From assembly GCA_032209605.1 (NCBI GenBank), contig JASFXZ010000013.1, forward strand, positions 7,215,401 through 7,279,400: a DNA stretch of 64,000 nt, in the 5' to 3' direction. Each line of letters opens with the position of its first letter. The first letter of the stretch is position 1. The position numbers and the translations under genes are program-made. The notes under the pieces were generated by a model. That model was not told the DNA's origin and ran no database searches. It saw only the letters and a program-made list of their open reading frames with translations. Positions 35,270-44,525 of this stretch are shown piece after piece. This DNA comes from Mactromeris polynyma (lineage: Eukaryota; Mollusca; Bivalvia; Venerida; Mactridae).

Positions 35270-35850
35270 AACCAGTCTGCATCAATCACACATTCTGAAA
35301 CAGACTGGTATAATCACATATTTTACATAGAACCAGTCTGGAATTATTACAAATTTCCATTTACCATTCTGGGATGATCACAAATTTACAAGGAGCCAGT
35401 TTGAGATCATCAGAGATTTTGCATGAAACCAGTCTAGGCTTATCTCAGAATCTAAATGGAACCAGTCGGAAAAAATATAAGATTTTACGTGGAACCGGTC
35501 TGTGATTAACATAATTTCTGCATGAGAACCAGTCTAAGATAATCATATAATCTACATGGAACCAGTCTAAGATAATCATATAATCTACATGGAACCAGTC
35601 TGAGATAAACATATGTTCTACAAGGAACCAGTCTGAGTTAATCATATATTCTACATGGAACCAATCTGAGTTAATCATATATTCTACATGGCACCAGTCT
35701 GAGTTAATCATATATTCTACATGGAACCAGTCTGAGTTAATCATATATTCTACATGGAACCAGTCTCGGATACGCAAAACTTTATACGTAAACAGTAGGA
35801 ATATAAATTCAGATTATGTACGGAACCAGTCTCGGGAGGCCACAGACTTA
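35270..35850. repeat. Minisatellite, 33-bp unit, with a homogeneity gradient
   Basis: Units hold GGAACCAGTCTGAGTTAATC and ATATATTCTACAT. Between 35630 and 35765 they are nearly identical and exactly 33 bp. Toward 35270 the spacing and sequence become irregular. ACCAGTCTGAG resembles the terminus of family B. Confidence 0.9.
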
Positions 35851-36264
35851 ATGGCCCGAGCCTAATTACACAAAAACATAAATAACGCACGAATGATATC
35901 AGCACTTTTTTCCGACCGAGAAAAGAAAGGTAATGCAAATCAATGGTAACACATCATTAGCAATCAGAGGACGATGTTCCTCACACGAATTGTAAAACAC
36001 ACGAAAGAACTGTGATAGAGAAATGTGTCAAATTAACGACACACTGTGGTTTGTTCTGAATACGTCAAGTGTGATATCAGGTTTATTGTAGGAATAAGTT
36101 TACTGGTTTTATTTCAACCGTAAAACCAAGTTTTAATGAGAATTGTGATGTAGCGTGTATAATTATTAGACAATTTAGATCCGAACATTACGTTTCGAGA
36201 CACAGAACATAGCTATTAATGGAAAATATTTGTTGAAGTTTAACACCGTTTCAACAGTAGATAT

Positions 36265-36485
36265 ATAACAGTTACGGCGTTAAGTGGAACTCACCAGTAT
36301 TCCTGAGTTAACAACCATTCCACTAGCAACTAACAACTTCCCCTGATGCATCAGATGGGGGGAGGAGAAATGACTTTGGAAGTAAAATCTTCAGTGAGAA
36401 TATACATGTCCTCCGGGGATCGAACTTACGACCTCAATATTGGGCGAGTCGAGTGCTCTACCGGCTCAGCTTACCTGGCCGGCTT
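36265..36485 (-). mobile_element. tRNA-derived SINE, antisense, different head
   Basis: The minus strand reads GGTAAGCTGAGCCGGTAGAG (A box), GAGGTCGTAAGTTCGATCCC (B box) and GTTAGTTGCTAGTGGAATGG body. The head differs from the tRNA-Asp-like copies, so it may be another SINE family sharing the body. Confidence 0.65.
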
Positions 36486-36819
36486 ACTGACGAGAAGAAC
36501 TGTATTAAAACTCGTGAAATGAAATGTTAGACTTCACTAGTGTTGTGTCCAGAAGAAAGAATCTGAAGTTGTTGTCAAGACAGATAAAGAACAAATCGAA
36601 AGTAAAATATTTATACGAACTAAGGCATGTTTTCTTCGTATTTGTTGCAAACATACACTATGATTGGAATGGTTGCCACTGATTGGACGGATTGGAGTTA
36701 TCCTGGCATAAATTGTGTATCTATATATAGTATTATCTGGTTAATAGCAGAGTGAGGTTAGCTAGCTGTTAAATCGATTTAAACCCAGTACTTTTACTGA
36801 CAGTTCAAAGGCTGTAAAT

Positions 36820-37190
36820 TGCTGTGTGGTTATTATTTCTACTTATGTTTAAGATGTACACGTATGTTAAGTTACCCTTCCACATGTGCCGTTCTTTCAC
36901 TTTATATAATAGTCACGTGTTCCCCTCCTTCTTTCGGCCTTTTGTTACTGAATTCATTGACTTATTTCCTGATGTATTCCAACCTTTAATCTTTCTTCCC
37001 TTGTTGTTCCTCTAAATGCTCCTTAATAATTGTTATAGTCGACAAGACCATTCCTTGCACCCCTATTCCCATACATGTTTACCCTTGCACCTCCTCAGTG
37101 CCTTATGTTTTGTAGACTGTTGTTTTCTTGGGGTCTGTGTGGTAAGGCATTGTCTTGTGTTTATGACGTTCCCTGTAACAACTTAATCTC
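36820..37190 (-). repeat. Family I element, copy 2
   Basis: In reverse complement it matches the insert at 2718-2982 over the ACAAGACA, AAAACAACA, ACAAAACATAAGGCACT and GAGGAGGT blocks. Ends are not defined. Confidence 0.5.
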
Positions 37191-37689
37191 TTTTACATCT
37201 TGACCATGTTCTATTAGTGTTAATGGTCAACAACATTGTTAATGCCAATGCGATAAATGATCTAGATGCAATGTAAATAATCTGATAGTGTTAAAAGGTA
37301 TCCGTCGCCTTGTGTTATATAAATAGCGTATTCTTGACTGTTGTCTTGTGTTATATATAAATAGCAAACACTTGCGAGGGTTATATTGGATATTGACAAC
37401 CATTGACGGGTAATAACAGAGGCTTATATGTCATTATTCTTCTCATGTTGTCAATATTCCGTGCCATGCTATCGTGCCAAATATCACATTCGGAGAAATA
37501 CACAGAACTCTAAAATCGGCATTAAGAAGTAAGACTGCACATTTTGCCTTAAACTTGATGAACACAAAATTAAAGTTAAGAAAATGTTGTTTTGTTTATC
37601 GATTCTGATCTGTAACAAACGCGTTCTTATTCAATTTACCATAAGCGTCTACTTACTCTACTTATCAAATCATTGGAACGCTTGTCAAA

Positions 37690-37797
37690 CCATATTGAGG
37701 TGTAATATTTCCTTTAAATATCACCCGGACGGATACTAATTGTTTTAAATAACACGCTGCCGTGCGATATTTAAAAATGCATCCCACCTCAATATGG
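37690..37797. mobile_element. 108-bp inverted-repeat MITE
   Basis: CCATATTGAGGTG at 37690-37702 and its exact reverse complement at 37785-37797. Inside, AATATCAC and GCGATATT continue the symmetry with mismatches. Confidence 0.65.
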
Positions 37798-37989
37798 AAA
37801 TATTGAAAGAGACGCCTATTGGGCAATATAACTTCTACATTGAGTGTTTATCGAGGCGTTATAGACAAATCTAACATGGCAGCGAACGTGACAGTACGGA
37901 TTTTATACACAGGGGGAGAAATATCAAACCGAGGCGCCAGTTCTACTAAATGTGCAGTAATGTCGTCTTCTAAAGGCATGTGATATTAC

Positions 37990-38620
37990 AATAGATAGAT
38001 AAATAGATAGATAGATTTATTTCAGTAATAGTGTACAAATAAAACATGGTAAAAACAAAACGAGATGTATGAAATAACAGCAATGACATGATGGTCATAT
38101 AGCTACACATATATGCAAGGACCATAAATGCACACCAAAACCAGGGATAACACAAAAAATAGAAATAATATTCCATCGTGGTCCCTGTTATTGGCGGCAT
38201 GACACAGATAGTCATGTTTAAATGATACAATTAATAGATTAATGATCACCGAAAAGACCATTATATCAAAGAACAAACTGAGTTCATGTTATGAGTTTGA
38301 AGTGTAACACAGTTGAGGTTAACATTAAATTATATCACAGTATTGGGTAATTAGTGCATTACAGTTATGATCGCAGCTATAAAGTCACAGAGATAAATTA
38401 CAAAATATTATGTACATAAGCACCTATCATAAAATTATTACTTAAATTATAAGGAATTCTATTTAATTAAAACAAACTGGCCATTAAGTAGATTTTGATG
38501 GCATGTTTGAACTTACAAGGAGAGTTAATATTCCTAAGACTCTGGGTTCTGGACTCTGAGATCGAACAAAATAACACCCGCTCAGCCGAAGGGATTTTGC
38601 ATTGTATATAACGTCATGTG
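37990..38620 (-). pseudogene. LINE remnant, C-terminus and 3' tail
   Basis: The 3' end reads AATAAATCTATCTATCTATT on the minus strand, a tail type common in non-LTR elements. About 450 bp upstream a minus-strand frame gives IPSAERVLFCSISESRTQS, then RNINSPCKFKHAIKIYLM and a stop, which resembles the last part of CR1-like ORF2. The middle is degraded. Confidence 0.5.
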
Positions 38621-38689
38621 AGGCAAACATCAAACGTATCAACCGGTTAATTCAATATCATAATACCCCCGTAGATATATAACCAACCA

Positions 38690-38795
38690 GTCTCAAGACT
38701 CAGTCCGCCTCTGATTGGTTGTTTCTTAGTTGAAGTCATAATATTGACCAATTGCAAGGCTGCATTCTGAGATTGGTCACCAACTATTGGCAATG
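38690..38795 (-). mobile_element. Family B CCAAT MITE, copy 5
   Basis: ACCAGTCTCAAGACTCAG, TCTGATTGGTTG, ATTGACCAATTGCAAGGC and TGCATTCTGAGATTGGTC. Confidence 0.72.
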
Positions 38796-39824
38796 GTTTT
38801 CGTGTAGGAAGAAATCTACAAAGTAAGCCAATGTGTTCCCTTATATAGCCTTAGTATATCATTTATCATTTTCTCAGACATACAATCTGAATATAATTGG
38901 AAATCAGATTGGCGTAACAAGATCTGCGTGTTTATAAATCATAGTTAGATTGATCATGGAGCACTTAATGTAATGCACGCCTGCTATTTGTTCCTGTCAT
39001 GGTGAACATCTGTGATTTAATGTTGGACATTCATTGTTGCTGGCTTAAACATAATTGTAGTAACGTCACTACTTTGACATATGATACATGTAATATTACA
39101 CGATAATACCACGCAGTTATTGACTTTTAGTGAGGTCGATATAAGGATTTATCGACCTAAAAGGCAACACTTCCCAGTTTATAAACCAGCAACTCACTTG
39201 ATAAGGTGATATGTGAACAGATTGGCCTAATACAAACAACAAACAAACATAAATAGTCTTCTATCACTTAGTAAAAGTGCGATGTCTCGTATTTAAAGCA
39301 TTACCGGAATTTGCTATTTTTGTAGAAGCATTCTTAGTTACCAGAATTTGCTATTTTTTTGTAGCGCAACGCTTCGAGACGACGTTAAAATTGTGGTATG
39401 ACGTAACTGGAAATGGGTACACAGTTGTGCGTAACATTTTCACCCTAGTCAATATGTGTTTTCGGCTCCGGCTAGAAGTCAACACGTGGTGTATCATGAT
39501 TCACATGTCTTAGTTTCGTTCATCATATTTGCACAAACATACAAATAATAACTTGTTCATACACTCAAAATTATTACAAAAGGTTAGAGTCAAATGTTTA
39601 AACAACATTAACTGGGGCTCTCCACTACATTTGGCACATTATAACTGGATTATAAGTAATGATTTTATCATGCGTAAGAAATTTCAGACATATCAAACAA
39701 AGTTTGTCCATAAAAAGTCTGGTATTTTTAAAGCTGATATACATAGCACATTCTATTATATTGAACGAAAATCATGCTTTACCAATGCTATGCAATTGGT
39801 GACAATTCAAACTGTCAGTATATT

Positions 39825-39905
39825 TTAAGACAAATTTAACATCTTCATTTGTCCGGGACAAGTGTTGTTTGTTTCTAATTCTAGCCCTGAAAGTGCCTAA
39901 TAAAG
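39825..39905. repeat. Family F fragment
   Basis: AAGACAAATTTAACATCTTC, then ATTTGTCCGGGACAAGTG and TTCTAGCCCTGAAA, are related to 5610-5690 in reverse complement. Confidence 0.45.
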
Positions 39906-40247
39906 TTGCAGTCTGAAAGGAAATTGTCAGACGATCAGACAAAGAGAAAAAGTGCATCAAGTTGCCTCAATGTACTGAAGCTACGCTGTTTTATAACATT
40001 ACATATTGAACAAAGAACATGAAATAGTACACGTCAAACATTTATAAACCAACACCCAGGTTAATACCACATTGCTAATATTATCATATATCTTATTACG
40101 TGGAAACTACCGCTCATTAATTCCTAATTTCGATGTATATTGAACTTTGATGAAACCTCATTTCAATGTATATTAGTAATTTCAGCTGGAAGATTGAGTT
40201 CTGCCTGGCGAGATTTTTCTTTCCAAGGTCTGAGATTATAGATTGCA

Positions 40248-40352
40248 GACGAGTTTCATAACTCTAGTATCTGATTGGTTGGCTCAGCGAACAGTCGTAA
40301 GATTGACCAATGACAAGGCTGTATTCTCAGACTGGTCTCAAATCTCAGTTTT
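40248..40352 (-). mobile_element. Family B CCAAT MITE, copy 6
   Basis: ATCTGATTGGTTGGCTCAG, GATTGACCAATGACAAGGCT and TATTCTCAGACTGGTCTCAA; the right terminus is intact. Confidence 0.75.
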
Positions 40353-41084
40353 ATTACCTGAGGGTCAAGATTCAGTCGGTAAAACATTGATACCTCTATC
40401 CACTTATTTATGTACACGTGTATAGACAACTTTTGTAAGTCCTCTATTTGTACTACAAGCAATAATTTAGATCTACAATGTATACTCAATGACATAAGAA
40501 ACGCCTCATATAAAATCAAATCTAAACCTTAGCCAAACTTTAAGTTTTTAAGTGCATTTGAACGGTTTTCGCTTGCATATACACACATACTTAATTACTA
40601 GTGCATGATAACACCTTTAAAAACACTGTACATGAATGAGTGGTATTTTTTAAAGTCCCTAAGTATGTTTATAAATCATGGATCTATTGGTGTTTTGATA
40701 GCATGACAATTTTATTTCATCGTTTTCGTCCGATTTTACTCTGTATTTCACCCCCACCCCCCGGAAGCGCTATTGGAGTGTAAAACAAGTTTAAAAGTTA
40801 CATATATCACCCACAACGACTGCTCCCTAGTTTGCATCCCACTCCTCGCGCCACATTTAGGAAATTCGAGGTTCGCGGTTCAACAAGTGCCTGTAATATG
40901 GGTTGTGTTGGTTTAAAAAGGACAAACACATTCGTTATGCACTAGAATGATATTTTTAATATGTTAGGGATTTTATTAACAGAACAGTAACAGAGATGAA
41001 TATGAGAATGTTTAATATTTTAAAATACCGTCTATAAGGAAATAAAACTATTTTATGAGAGCTTTGTCCTAGGTTATTAAGTTT

Positions 41085-41175
41085 TGATACAAGACTCAGC
41101 ATACAACTTTGTTATTGGTCAATTTAAAACAGAACTGGATACCAACCAATCAGATGCTTTGTTTTTGAGTTGGAT
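41085..41175 (+). mobile_element. Family B CCAAT MITE, copy 7
   Basis: AAGACTCAGCATACAACTTT, TTATTGGTCAATTTAAAACA and ACCAACCAATCAGATGC. Confidence 0.68.
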
Positions 41176-41330
41176 TCAAACTTCAAACGTTCGTATTGGA
41201 TCGCACTATTCCCGTCTTTAAACTCATAGATCAGTATTTGTGGTGCAAATACCTAAAAAACAGACACGTTTCTTCACTGAAACTTGGGCGAGGTTGAACA
41301 GCGAAACTTCACAAACCCTGGAATAGGGCC

Positions 41331-42078
41331 GGGTACCGGTTAGTAACCGAGGTAACAGTCATCGAGAATGATGCGAGTGGCGGTTAGTAACTCAGGTAAC
41401 AGTCATCGAGAATGATGGTAGTAGCGGTTAGTAACTCAGGTTACAGTCATCGAGAATGATGCGTGTAGCGGTTAGTAACACAGGTAACAGTCATCGAGAA
41501 TGATGCGAGTAGCGGTTAGTAACACAGGTAACAGTCATCGAGAATGGTGTGAGTAGCGGTTAGTAACTCAGGTAACAGTCATCGAGAATGGTGTGAGTAG
41601 CGGTTAGTAACACAGGTAACAGTCATCGATAATGGTGCGAGTAACGGTTAGTAACTCATGTAACAGCCATCGAGAATGGTGGGAGTAGCGGTTAGTAACT
41701 CAGGTAACAGTCATCGAGAATGGTGCGAGTAGCGGTTAGTAACTCAGGTAACAGTCATCGAGAATGGTGCGAGTAGCGGTTAGTAACTCAGGTAACAGTC
41801 ATCGAGAGTGGCGCGAGTAGCGGTTAGTAACACGGGTAGCAGACATCGAGAGTGGCGCGACTACCGGTTAGTAACCAGGTAGCAGACATCGAGAGTTGCG
41901 CGAGAAGCGGTTAGTAACCAGGTAGCAGACATCGAGAGTTGCGCGAGAAGCGGTTAGTAACCAGGTAGCAGACATCGAGAGTTGCGCGAGAAGCGGTTAG
42001 TAACCAGGTAGCAGACATCGAGAGTTGCGCGAGAAGCGGTTAGTAACCAGGTAGCAGACATTGAGAGTTGCTTGAGAG
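41331..42078. repeat. Minisatellite, 43/44-bp unit, two subfamilies
   Basis: About 17 units of GCGGTTAGTAACTCAGGTAA followed by CAGTCATCGAGAATG and GTGCGAGTA. From about 41820 the unit changes to TTAGTAACCAGGTAGCAGAC with ATCGAGAGTTGCGCGAGAA (43 bp). The first unit begins CCGGGTACCGGTTAGTAACC, resembling the SINE body string CAGTACCGGTTGGTAACCCA. It ends next to a family C fragment. Confidence 0.96.
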
Positions 42079-42095
42079 TCTAACGTTTTCTTTAA

Positions 42096-42150
42096 TTGAC
42101 GCCATTTCCAGAAAACGTCACATGTGACGTTACTATGTACTGACAGTATA
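42096..42150 (-). mobile_element. Family C fragment, copy 5
   Basis: GACGCCATTTCCAGAAAACG, TCACATGTGACGTTACTATG and TACTGACAGTA are the reverse complement of the right end of copy 4. It lies between the 43/44-bp array and a hairpin. Confidence 0.75.
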
Positions 42151-42154
42151 CAGT

Positions 42155-42258
42155 TATTTCATGGTTATTTGGGTAACAGTCAAAACTGTTGACCCGAGGT
42201 GGAGGTGATGACATCTGAACTGAACAGTTTTGACTGTTACCCAAATAACCATGAAATA
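42155..42258. repeat. Perfect 36-bp inverted repeat (hairpin)
   Basis: The arm 42155-42190 (starting TATTTCATGGTTATTTGGGT) is exactly complementary to 42223-42258 (ending ACCCAAATAACCATGAAATA), around a 32-bp loop. An echo, AACAGTTCATACTGTTGACC, lies at 42440. Confidence 0.95.
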
Positions 42259-43130
42259 GATGTTGTATTACCTGATCAAAAGCTGATCGTAACTTTCCGC
42301 TTTCCAATTACATTCGCGTCATCGCCATCGAGAATTTCCGAAAAATCGCGAATCGAATACGGAAACGACCGAACGTTAATGATATGCCGTCTAAAAATAA
42401 TATTTGGAAATTCCAATGACATCATAGCACCAGAGGGAAACAGTTCATACTGTTGACCGGGGAATAGTCCAATCCAAGATAAATTGATAGCTTTCATTTA
42501 AAACAGCAAACAATAACAGATTTGTATTTATCACATAACTTGCACTCCATGAGTGACATAAAGCAGTGACATAAATATCATATTTTACTAGTTACATAGA
42601 AAGCCGAATCACAGCACGTGTGCTGTTTTTGTATTCATACGCCTGACATCAAGACGTCATCAGTGTACACAGGTACTTGTAAAAATTATATTTATCTTTG
42701 TTCGAGGAGCTCAGTCCTATATTAATCAAAATGAACTAGATTATGCACACTTGATAGCGATTCGAGTCAGATAGAATAAATTGATGGAACGGATTCACCG
42801 AATGCGTGTATACTGAATGACGTCACAGACTTGTTTATGTTGATGACGTCATTAAAGATATTTACTCGATGACATTTTGAGAGGAAAGGTTTTCCTTAAT
42901 TTACGCTTTACAGTTACGTTTGATTATAGCGAATTGTAAGATATTTTTGATAAACTAGAAAATGATAAAATATTGATAGAACTGGGGATAGTTATAGAAA
43001 AAAAAATTTGTGAATCGGTCTACTTTTTCGGCTCTTTAATTGTATAGCCTAATTACTTCCGCGATGCTGCTGTCTATATTAATGAGGTCAAGTTTATTTG
43101 TGTGTTTTACCTCATTTTGTCGGGTATGTG

Positions 43131-43292
43131 ATAAATAGAATATTAAATTCGTGTTGTATAGTATTGAATTTATTGAACTCGTTGAATAAAAAGAATATGA
43201 AGCTCGCCAGTGGCTCGCTTCATATCATTTTATTCAACTCGTTCAATAAATTCAATTACTAATACAACACTCATTCAATATCCTCTATTTAT
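43131..43292. mobile_element. Fold-back element, about 80-bp arms
   Basis: ATAAATAGAATATT at 43131 pairs with the CTCTATTTAT end at 43283-43292. TTGAATTTATTGAACTCGTT pairs with AACTCGTTCAATAAATTCAA, and GAATATGAAGCTCGCCA meets TGGCTCGCTTCATATC at the centre (about 43211). Several mismatches show it is older than the hairpin at 42.2 kb. Confidence 0.85.
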
Positions 43293-43317
43293 GTAAGGAA
43301 TCAGGTAATAATAAGCA

Positions 43318-43440
43318 ATATTAGCTCCATATGGCAATATGAAAACGAAGTAACCAAACGGAGTAAACATTGTTTTAAATATTGCTTATCACATGTTGCG
43401 TTTTCTTGAAACTTATTCCACGTTACTTACAGAAGAGGTT
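43318..43440 (-). mobile_element. Family C fragment, copy 6
   Basis: CTCCATATGGCAATATGAAA, ACGAAGTAACCAAACGGAGT, CACATGTTGCGTTTTCTTGA and TTACAGAAGAGGTTG are the reverse complement of the left half of family C. Confidence 0.75.
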
Positions 43441-43756
43441 GTTAGCCGTATTTATTGCAGTTATAAAAGAGGATAAAGTCGGTGTTTATCTCAGGTCTAA
43501 TTCTAAGTTATTCCATAGTCTATTTGTTGGAGGAATAATTTATTTGTTACTCAATGTGTTGATAGGAATGAGAAAGTTTTCACTATTTCTTAAGCGATAG
43601 TCAAAAGAATCCCTGACTTGACCAGGAAATAATTATCTTAAATAACCGGGTGCTAGGTTTCGATGAATCTTGTAACACATACAGAGTTTACGCTTTTCTC
43701 TTGTCTAAGATAAAGTCGTGTAAAATCAAACACAAAGTAAAGTGCCTCTTTATTAA

Positions 43757-43960
43757 AATATAATGTTACACTGCAAGCCATCTCTAATTTTCTATTTTTA
43801 ACAGTGCAACCATCCACACGTCTGATGCATATTCCAAAACAGGAAGTATAGAACTATAATATAATCTAAGAAGAGTTTTTCTGTTGAAAATATATTTGAT
43901 CTTTCTCAAGACATAGATCTACACTTTTTCCATACAAGAAGTATAGATATTTTCTATATG
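43757..43960 (-). pseudogene. LINE reverse transcriptase fragment
   Basis: The minus-strand frame reads LRKIKYIFNRKTLLRLYYSS, then ILPVLEYASDVW and a stop soon after. This is the well-known RT-thumb pattern (RxxLLxLYxSxIxPxLEYASxVW) of non-LTR elements. It is in intron 1, in the same direction as the receptor gene. Confidence 0.75.
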
Positions 43961-44104
43961 ACAAGTCCATTATGCATCAGATGAGATTGTAACTACAATG
44001 TGTTTATGATGGTATGTTGGAGATAGTTTTATTTTACTTTACCTTACTTGATAGAAAATATTGTTTACAAAGAGTTAGTTATAAATAACGCTTCTGTCTT
44101 TTCA

Positions 44105-44215
44105 GAATCGTTTTGTTGTGACGTCACGCACGTGAGTTGTTATTTATGGAATAATCGAAAATAATACATGGGTGTTATTACCACTCTACACCGTATGTGA
44201 TATTATAAACTCTTC
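44105..44215 (-). repeat. Family H interspersed repeat, copy 2
   Basis: TGTGACGTCACGCACGTGAG, AATACATGGGTGTTATTACC and CTCTACACCGTATGTG are the reverse complement of 21785-21880. It starts only 26 bp downstream of the exon 1 donor. Confidence 0.65.
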
Positions 44216-44241
44216 TACAGTGTTATAATAAGATATCTTAC

Positions 44242-44344
44242 CTTCAGGCGTAGCAGCAATAAGTCCTGGACAATTCACAGAAATATTTCCATTCATACCA
44301 ACAGTAAGATAATCGTACGTTACACCAGTACTAGAGTTACTCAT
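44242..44344 (-). CDS. Class B GPCR exon 1 (start codon, first HormR cysteine)
   Basis: The exon reads ATG at 44344 through 34 codons plus one base, then a strong donor (CCTGAAG|GTAAGA) at 44241. Its last base completes a Gly codon with the first two bases of exon 2. The peptide begins MSNSSTGVTYDYLTVG and contains the first HormR cysteine (residue 25, in VNCPG). N-glycosylation sequons are at N3 and N20. An in-frame TAA lies two codons before the ATG and no credible acceptor lies between them, so this ATG is the likely start of this exon version. There is no hydrophobic signal peptide, which is unusual for a class B receptor. A second, signal-bearing 5' exon in an alternative transcript is possible but would need a different splice site. 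Support comes from phase matching and the cysteine count; confidence is lower than for exons 2-4 because the N-terminal sequence is poorly conserved in this family. Confidence 0.72.
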
Positions 44345-44525
44345 TGTTTATAGTCGAAATATGTCCATCCGAACAGTTGCAACTTCTTATAGTACCTTCT
44401 TCCGTAATCTCGTCTACATTCTGTTCTCTTCTTAACAGTCTTAGCTCACCGATATTACTGTCTACAATTACAGCATGAGTTCACACCATTTTAACTGTAG
44501 TCTAGTCATTAAATATATAGCGTAA
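44345..44525 (-). promoter_or_regulatory. Possible 5' UTR and promoter of the class B GPCR
   Basis: Upstream of the exon 1 ATG, on the minus strand, a CTATATATTT motif occurs at about 44520-44511. It would place a start site near 44485 and a 5' UTR of about 140 nt. A short upstream ATG (ATGCTGTAA, near 44475) would give a two-codon uORF. This rests only on position and a TATA-like string. The true 5' end could instead be an upstream non-coding exon. Confidence 0.22.

Larger units (their letters stand above)
18275..44241. other. Intron 1: unassigned stretches
   Basis: Nothing beyond AT-rich single-copy-looking DNA is seen at 19410-20750, 21130-21520, 22445-22995, 23480-23840, 24145-24540, 25330-26195, 26375-26900, 27700-28770, 30650-31620, 32005-32720, 33150-33650, 33750-34190, 35850-36265, 37195-37690, 38800-39820, 39910-40245, 40355-41080, 42260-43130 and 43445-43755. 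Tigger-like terminal strings without a mate occur at 21527 (CAACCTCTGTATTGGAAC) and 24546 (CAGTACACCCTCTCCAGAG). Confidence 0.5.
6905..44344 (-). other. Class B (secretin-family) GPCR gene, 5' part; extends beyond the window
   Basis: Four minus-strand exons join in one frame: 44344-44242 (ends phase 1), 18274-18173 (phase 1 to 1), 11102-11014 (phase 1 to 0) and 7023-6905 (phase 0 to 2). The joined product is about 138 residues. Its cysteines at residues 25, 37, 46, 60, 75 and 91 match the six-cysteine HormR fold, which in known family members pairs C1-C3, C2-C5 and C4-C6. A hydrophobic helix at about residues 115-137 is TM1. Class B receptors bind peptide hormones at the plasma membrane through this domain and signal through G proteins. 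The subtype (PDF, CRF/DH44, calcitonin-like or other) cannot be decided without the TM exons. No exon for TM2-TM7 was found at 1-6904, so the 3' part should lie at lower coordinates outside the window. All large repeats at 7024-44241 are intronic. Confidence 0.88.
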
